Below are positions 60,064 to 64,000 of a stretch of DNA of 64,000 bases, in pieces (within the stretch, counting starts at the first letter, position 1; the number at the start of each line of letters is the position of its first letter). Source of the stretch: an uncultured Clostridia bacterium. Lineage in GTDB: Bacteria; Bacillota; Clostridia; Lachnospirales; Cellulosilyticaceae. The DNA is taken from NCBI GenBank assembly GCA_937921505.1, contig CAKZUB010000029.1, forward strand, positions 1-64,000, in the 5' to 3' direction. A program made the translations under genes and the position numbers. The notes beneath the pieces were generated by a model. That model was not told the origin of the DNA. It searched no databases and saw only the letters and a list, made by a program, of their open reading frames with translations.

Positions 60064-60100
60064 GGGAGATAGGGAGATAGGGAGATAGGGAGATAGGGGG
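60064..60100 (+). repeat. GGGAGATA tandem repeat, G-quadruplex motif
   Basis: Four exact tandem copies of the octamer GGGAGATA end in GGGGG, so five G-tracts of at least three are separated by constant 5-base AGATA spacers (60064, 60072, 60080, 60088, 60096). This satisfies the usual G-quadruplex pattern on the + strand and is unusual in such AT-rich DNA. Confidence 0.85.
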
Positions 60101-60112
60101 ATAGAGCGAGGA

Positions 60113-60322
60113 GTGTTGAAATCCTTGAAAAATACAGTATCAGAACAGGTTCGATTTATTCCAGATAATCAGTTGATTAATGAAGTAATTACAAATCAAA
60201 AGACTTCTGAAATGCTTAATTTTAATGATAGTACATTAAGAGGGCAAGTAATAAATGGTAAATTTAAAGATGGTGAATACAGAAAAGCCAAGGGAGTAAA
60301 TATAATTCTAATTAATGCTTAG
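60113..60322 (+). CDS. Hypothetical protein, possibly a fragment
   Basis: A 69-codon frame beginning with TTG (after GCGAGGAGTG) and carrying no recognisable motif; LNFNDSTLRGQVINGKF is the most ordered-looking stretch. Base composition drops back to the AT-rich genome average here, unlike the purine-rich DNA before it. It may be the end of an older gene interrupted by the repeat element. Evidence that it is expressed is weak. Confidence 0.3.
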   Translation: MLKSLKNTVSEQVRFIPDNQLINEVITNQKTSEMLNFNDSTLRGQVINGKFKDGEYRKAKGVNIILINA

Positions 60323-60424
60323 TAAATAATCACTAACCATTAATTAGAAAAGATAGTTACTTCGTATTAGTATTCTAAAATGTAATAAATAAGTATAGAA
60401 TATGGATTTGTTTTGTATTTTTAA

Positions 60425-60453
60425 TTTACAATTATTAGATAAAATCGTATAAT
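60425..60453 (+). promoter_or_regulatory. Promoter of the leader/GNAT unit
   Basis: TTTACA (60425-60430) and TATAAT (60448-60453) with a 17-base spacer. The transcript would include the leader frame at 60484 and the hairpin at 60524-60558. Confidence 0.6.
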
Positions 60454-60483
60454 ACTTCTATAAATAGAAAAGGAGTGATTTAT

Positions 60484-60546
60484 GTGAGCATTGTAAACTG
60501 TTTTTTAGGATTTTCACAAATAGGGGAGGAATTATTTAGCTTATAA
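60484..60546 (+). CDS. Possible 20-residue leader peptide before a GNAT gene
   Basis: AAAAGGAG stands well placed before a GTG that opens a 20-codon frame; the same site would also serve an ATG-TGA start-stop pair one base out of phase (60482-60487). An imperfect 11-bp hairpin (GAGGAATTATT/AATAAGTCCTC, 60524-60558) covers the end of the leader. This resembles leader-controlled resistance genes, but no attenuation pairing could be proved by eye. Confidence 0.4.
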   Translation: MSIVNCFLGFSQIGEELFSL

Positions 60547-60597
60547 AGTAATAAGTCCTCTATTGAGTAATATAAGATAACGATGGAGGGTATAAAA

Positions 60598-61206
60598 ATG
60601 AATATATCAATTAGATTAGAAAATGAAAATGATTTTAGAAGTGTAGAAAATATTACCAGAGAGGCATTTTGGGATGTATATAAACCTGGTTGTGATGAAC
60701 ACTTAATTATTCATAAAATCAGAAAGTTAAATGTATTTATCCGAGAATTGGACTTTGTTGCATGTGAAGAAGAAATAATTGTTGGTAGTATAATTTACTC
60801 ACATGCAAAAGTGATTAATGAAGATAATGAGGAATTTGGAGTTCTGTGTATGGGCCCTCTTGGCATATTACCTTCTTATCAAGGTAAAGGGATTGGAACT
60901 CTACTTATGAAACATTCTATTAATGTTGCTAAAACATTAGGTTATAATGCAATTGTTATTTTTGGTAATCCAAACTTTTATCATCGCTTTGGTTTTGAAA
61001 ATGCTATGAAGTATAATATTCAAACATCATGGGGAGCTAATTTTGAAGAGTTTATGGTATTAGAATTATATGGAGGTTCACTTGAAGGAATTTCAGGCAA
61101 GTATTACGAGGACTCTGTTTTTGAAATTGATAAGGACGAACTGAATGTTTTTGAAAAACAATTTCCATATAAGGAAAAACATGTTACTGATACTCAATTA
61201 AAATAG
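60598..61206 (+). CDS. GNAT-family N-acetyltransferase
   Basis: A 202-aa acetyltransferase with the acetyl-CoA loop LGILPSYQGKGIGTLLMKHS (about 93-112) and AIVIFGNPNFYHRFGFENAM, the pattern of the YhbS-like subgroup. ISIRLENENDFRSVENITREAF is the typical start. ATG at 60598 follows GATGGAGGG. Preceded by a promoter, a leader frame and a hairpin. Substrate unknown; small amines or antibiotics are possible. Confidence 0.85.
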   Translation: MNISIRLENENDFRSVENITREAFWDVYKPGCDEHLIIHKIRKLNVFIRELDFVACEEEIIVGSIIYSHAKVINEDNEEFGVLCMGPLGILPSYQGKGIGTLLMKHSINVAKTLGYNAIVIFGNPNFYHRFGFENAMKYNIQTSWGANFEEFMVLELYGGSLEGISGKYYEDSVFEIDKDELNVFEKQFPYKEKHVTDTQLK

Positions 61207-61471
61207 ATGTTAACAAATTTTTAAAAGAGTTGTAAAGGTTATATCATATCAAGACTTTCGGGTCACTTCCAACTTCCTTTAATAAAATCAAAGGTTTCAG
61301 GCTTATTTTACATATGATGTAAATTCCGTGTTTTTGCCTCTAAAATATTGCCTATGTCAAGGAGTAGCTTATAATCATTTCTTATATAAAAAAGCATTAT
61401 TAAAGGTAAAACGAATAAATTTAATCTACATAAAGAAGGCAATTAATAAGAACGCCCGAACATATGTTGGG

Positions 61472-61510
61472 GGTGCAAGGAGGTTCAATTCTTTTGCACC
61501 TCCTTCTTTT
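61472..61510 (+). terminator. Terminator
   Basis: GGTGCAA (61472-61478) pairs with TTGCACC (61494-61500) and is followed by TCCTTCTTTT. The 61207-61471 stretch before it holds no gene that I could support. Confidence 0.6.
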
Positions 61511-61540
61511 AACGCGTATTTATATACTTTTATTGTCATA

Positions 61541-61880
61541 ATGCACGTGGAGCTGTAGTTAAGCTATCTAAATAAATGTGTCCTTCAAACTAAGTTTTTC
61601 CACCTCCCACCAGGCAACGCCAAATCCAGCACAACACGTAGGGTTGAACTCAAGCTCCAAACCCCAGAGAGTTGCAACTAACAGAACCAATAGGGAGATA
61701 AGGGGGATAGAGTGAAGAAAAGAAGCAAGGATAGAGGTAAGAGGTAGGGCTGGGAGATAAGGAGAGATAAAAAGGGGATAGAGCGTGAAAGAGGCGCAAG
61801 GAGCAATGCAGGATAAAGAGCATGGAACGCTTCGCTAATGGGATAGGGGGCGAAGCGGAGCTTATTTAGGGGAAAGAGAT
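61541..61880 (+). repeat. Bipartite intergenic element, copy 2
   Basis: Same block order as copy 1 at 59463: ATGCACGTGGAG, CTGTAGTTAAGCT, TAAATAAATGTG, TTTTTCCACCTCCCACCAGG, CAACGC, CCAGAGAGTTGC, CTAACAGAACCA. From about 61690 the + strand is purine-rich (GGGAGATAAGGGGGATAGAG-type words). Near the end CGCTTCGC/GCGAAGCG (61828-61835 / 61850-61857) forms a perfect stem. The following 61881-62082 shows nothing recognisable. Confidence 0.7.
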
Positions 61881-62082
61881 TTTGATCCGTGTTAAAAAAC
61901 ATTGCTTTTACGTATACTAGACAGTCAAAAGTTTTATAACTCTAACAAGCCTGGTGATCCTCATAAAATTCAAGGTCTCCCTACTTAGATTTAATTATTC
62001 GGGTTATGGTTAAATCCTTATTTTTGCCTAAACTATGAAAAATACTTTTCTTTAAATGCACTGGAGTAGCAACATGCTTTAT

Positions 62083-62118
62083 AAATATACTTAATTTAGA
62101 TATAATATAAGTATATTT
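62083..62118 (+). promoter_or_regulatory. Operator and promoter of abiEi
   Basis: AAATATACTTA (62083-62093) and TAAGTATATTT (62108-62118) are perfect 11-base inverted repeats with a 14-base centre that contains TATAAT (62101-62106). Binding by the antitoxin to its own promoter is known for AbiE systems and would block the -10 box here. Confidence 0.75.
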
Positions 62119-62137
62119 GTAAAGTGAGGTGACGACC

Positions 62138-62731
62138 TTGAACTACCTAAAAAAATTAGAAGAAATCATTAAAAACCAGAATGGCACTGTATTAAGCGCA
62201 GATTTGGACAAATACGAAATCCCGAGAACATATCTTCAGATGATGGTAGCTGAAGGGACTCTTGAAAGAGTAGACCGTGGAATTTACGTTTCTGTTGATT
62301 CTGTTGAAGATGAAATGTATGCAATGCAAACCAAATACTCGAAATTGGTTTATTTTCATGAAACTGCTCTTTACATTAATAATCTTACGGATAGAACCCC
62401 ATTTGAGTATTCAGCTTCTGTTCCTAGTGGATATAAAGTCGTAACAAGTATCGCGGATAAATTTAAAATTTACTATATAAAAAAAGAACTCCATGATCTA
62501 GGAGTTGTAACCGCCATGAACACATTTGGTAATTCGATTAGAGTATATAGCATTCAAAGAACCATATGTGATTTATTTAGAAGTAAAAATCGAATTGATA
62601 TTCAAGTTTTTAATGAAGCGTTAAAACGATTTGTAAAGCTAAAATCTGTGGATTATTCACTGCTTATGGAATATGCGAAAAAACTAAAAGTTGATACAGC
62701 TGTTAAGAATTATATGGCGGTACTATTATAA
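62138..62731 (+). CDS. AbiEi-family antitoxin/transcriptional repressor
   Basis: A 197-aa protein of the type IV toxin-antitoxin AbiE family. The N-terminal winged helix (about 1-65: LKKLEEIIKNQNGTVLSADL, then EGTLERVDRGIYVSVDSVED) is followed by the AbiEi C-terminal domain with SKLVYFHETALYINNLTDRT, PFEYSASVPSGYK, YSIQRTICDLFRSKNRIDIQ. The TTG at 62138 sits after GTGAGGTGACGACC; GTG at 62129 is an alternative. It would repress its own promoter. The partner toxin gene downstream is only a remnant. Confidence 0.87.
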   Translation: MNYLKKLEEIIKNQNGTVLSADLDKYEIPRTYLQMMVAEGTLERVDRGIYVSVDSVEDEMYAMQTKYSKLVYFHETALYINNLTDRTPFEYSASVPSGYKVVTSIADKFKIYYIKKELHDLGVVTAMNTFGNSIRVYSIQRTICDLFRSKNRIDIQVFNEALKRFVKLKSVDYSLLMEYAKKLKVDTAVKNYMAVLL

Positions 62732-62794
62732 GCGGAAAAGGTGGAAACAATTCTAAAAAGAGGCGAGTTAAATACCAGACCAAGAGATTTTTAC

Positions 62795-62830
62795 AAATAT
62801 ACGTATTTCAAATACAAAATAAGTATATTT
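62795..62830. promoter_or_regulatory. Second AbiEi-type operator inside the toxin remnant
   Basis: AAATATACGTA (62795-62805) and TAAGTATATTT (62820-62830) reproduce the abiEi operator with the same 14-base centre and one changed base in the left arm. The centre lacks a TATAAT. Confidence 0.65.
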
Positions 62831-62844
62831 GCAAATAATATCCT

Positions 62845-62876
62845 ACCTTCTCAAATAGACCTGAGAAGGTTTCTTT
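62845..62876 (+). terminator. Terminator within the toxin remnant
   Basis: ACCTTCTCA (62845-62853) pairs perfectly with TGAGAAGGT (62862-62870) around an 8-base loop, followed by TTCTTTATT. It would end the abiEi transcript. Confidence 0.8.
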
Positions 62877-63062
62877 ATTGTACAGAAAAAATAAGCGAAA
62901 CATGGTCATTAAAAAAAGCCCTAGAATGTTTTTACATGAAAACCTTCTAGAAGAGACTTTTGTAACTGCATATAAAAATTTAGTACTTGCGTATAATTTA
63001 TAACAGTGTTAATATTTATATATAGTGTTACGTAATTTATATTAATGTTAATGGGGGATATA

Positions 63063-63659
63063 GTGAAAGAAACAGCTAGCGATAATAAGCAGATACTAAA
63101 AAAGGAAAGAGTAAAGACCTATTTCTATGAGGCAACAAAGGATATGATAATAATTGATGGGGTTGAGAGCGTGTCTGTTAGAAAAGTAGCTGATAAAGCC
63201 GGATACTCCTATGCAACTTTATATAATTATTTTGAAGATATAAATGAGCTATTATGGGAAGTTAAATTAATAATGATTAGTGAACTAGTGGAATTAAAGC
63301 AAACCATAGAAGAAAATAAAAGCATCAAGGAGGGTTTAAAGAGTTTGTTCGGAACCTATATAAGATATTTTCTAGAGTTCCCAAATGTATATAAGTTCTT
63401 CTATTTTTACAAGGTAACTCAACCCATTATAAATAGTGATAATCATAAAATTGAACCTGACTATGAAGCAATGATGAGAGCTGTATTAAATGGTTTTGTA
63501 CTAGATGGAACGTTGAAGGATAAAGATTTAGAAGTTGTAGGGAAAACCCTAATCTATTCGGTACACGGTATATTAACTTTGTACTTTTCTGGCAATGGAG
63601 GTATTACGGAAGAAAGAGTATATAATGAACTGAATAAAATTATCGACTATTTATTATAG
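63063..63659 (+). CDS. TetR-family regulator
   Basis: A 198-aa protein with an N-terminal helix-turn-helix (about 12-60: VESVSVRKVADKAGYSYATL, YNYFEDINELLWEVK) and a helical ligand-binding domain. GTG at 63063 is chosen because GGGGG stands five bases before it; two ATG codons upstream (63045, 63051) lack a ribosome site. It precedes a small membrane gene and an FAD oxidoreductase on the same strand, which it may control. AGTGTTA repeated at about 63005 and 63023 could be part of its operator. Confidence 0.82.
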   Translation: MKETASDNKQILKKERVKTYFYEATKDMIIIDGVESVSVRKVADKAGYSYATLYNYFEDINELLWEVKLIMISELVELKQTIEENKSIKEGLKSLFGTYIRYFLEFPNVYKFFYFYKVTQPIINSDNHKIEPDYEAMMRAVLNGFVLDGTLKDKDLEVVGKTLIYSVHGILTLYFSGNGGITEERVYNELNKIIDYLL

Positions 63660-63753
63660 AAAGGAAAGGCGTTTTGTATATGATTAAATACCCTATATCA
63701 ATTTATCAATAAAGGATAATAGATTTTATAAAACTAATCAATTAAGGGGAAAA

Positions 63754-63891
63754 ATGAAAAAATATTTATGAGTAGCTGGCTTGTTTAATTTCGTTTTTGG
63801 GGCCTTATCATTCTTAGTATTAGTCCTATGGATTATGACTATATTTGAGGATAGAAATTTAAATGCTGTTAACTGGGGAGGTTTAATGTGA
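63754..63891 (+). pseudogene. Small membrane protein gene with an in-frame TGA
   Basis: AAGGGGAAAA precedes an ATG whose frame reads MKKYL, then TGA (63769-63771), then VAGLFNFVFGALSFLVLVLW and onward to a stop at 63889-63891. Without the TGA the product would be a 45-residue single- or double-helix membrane protein overlapping the next start by four bases (GTGA). The good ribosome site and the overlap suggest a gene recently broken, a sequencing error, or readthrough. Confidence 0.5.
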
Positions 63892-64000
63892 ATAAGAAAA
63901 AGGTCATTATTATTGGGGCAGGGATTGCTGGACTATCAGCAGGCTGTTATCTTCAAATGAATGGATATGATACAGAAATATTTGAGGCTCATAATATTTC
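63888..64000 (+). CDS. FAD/NAD(P)-dependent oxidoreductase, N-terminal part
   Basis: Only 37 codons lie in the window. GTG after GGGGAGGTTTAAT opens a frame reading MNKKKVIIIGAGIAGLSAGC, then YLQMNGYDTEIFEAHN. The GxGxxG dinucleotide motif with the acidic residue at the end of strand 2 (IFEAHN) is that of the phytoene-desaturase/amine-oxidase group. The rest runs off the end. Linked to the TetR gene and the small membrane gene by strand and spacing. Confidence 0.75.
   Translation, partial: MNKKKVIIIGAGIAGLSAGCYLQMNGYDTEIFEAHNI

Larger units (their letters stand above)
62732..62950 (+). pseudogene. AbiEii toxin remnant
   Basis: Directly after the antitoxin stop, one frame reads AEKVETILKRGELNTRPRDF (62732-62791), a recognisable internal block of the AbiEii nucleotidyltransferase toxin. 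The nucleotidyltransferase core that should precede it (GxxR and D-x-D type motifs, about 150-200 residues) is absent, and the following residues do not resemble the family. An operator-like inverted repeat and a terminator lie inside the same frame. The toxin is therefore inactive or lost. Confidence 0.7.

Noticed and set aside
60064..60100. CRISPR-like repeats
   Set aside because: The 8-base units are directly tandem without spacers; this is a microsatellite.
61328..61558. 76-codon frame after the second GNAT gene
   Set aside because: It runs through a terminator and into the bipartite repeat, has no ribosome site and no protein-like composition.

Overview
This is an AT-rich chromosomal window from a low-GC Gram-positive anaerobe, most likely a member of the Clostridia near Lachnospiraceae. 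The evidence is AGGAGG-type ribosome sites, hairpin-plus-T-run terminators, an NAD-linked multimeric [FeFe] hydrogenase, rubredoxin, the HisZ/short-HisG form of histidine biosynthesis, MutS2, YhaM and many lipoprotein-type binding proteins. I saw no rRNA, tRNA, CRISPR array, intact insertion sequence or prophage.

Layout. 1-6.9 kb is accessory and partly decayed: a methyltransferase behind a perfect palindrome, an AlbA/HATPase regulator, a truncated VOC gene, an AraC regulator with a monooxygenase-like target, a divergent TetR/SDR pair with two operators, and a GNAT gene. 7-18.3 kb holds a ribosome-protection-type GTPase fused to a NYN nuclease-like domain, an RsmH paralogue, a polar amino-acid ABC importer, a cytidylate-kinase-like protein, SelO and an ABC-F protein. 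18.3-23.1 kb is a methyltransferase relic followed by the electron-bifurcating-type hydrogenase genes. 23.3-26.7 kb has a small HExxH protein and a Cache-HAMP-PAS-GGDEF-EAL protein. 26.8-33.9 kb is a GntR-controlled catabolic operon: tripartite tricarboxylate transporter, TIM-barrel isomerase, enoyl-CoA hydratase-like protein, BKACE and lyxose-isomerase-like cupin. 34-42.5 kb holds rubredoxin and the operon hisZGDCBHAF-IE, interrupted by a 187-bp palindromic element. 42.5-57 kb is housekeeping: asparaginase, topB, trmL, an NlpC/P60 protein, mutS2, a two-component system, an HtrA protease, yhaM, two membrane genes that together carry the parts of a Cas4-like nuclease, and rlmD. 57-64 kb is accessory again: an AraC/VOC/DUF1761 set, two copies of a bipartite repeat with purine-rich tails and a G-quadruplex-type tandem repeat, a GNAT gene with a leader, an AbiE system whose toxin has decayed, a TetR gene, a small membrane gene with an in-frame stop, and the start of an FAD oxidoreductase at the edge.

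The observations I find most worth following are: the split Cas4-like membrane protein pair (54588-55396), whose Fe-S cysteines and nuclease motifs are divided between two overlapping genes; the BKACE/lyxose-isomerase/TTT operon, which looks like an undescribed acid catabolism route; the decayed AbiE toxin carrying a second copy of its own operator; the shared AraC upstream motif at two loci with identical spacing to the -10 box; and several structured intergenic repeats. Novelty could not be tested here because no database search was possible.
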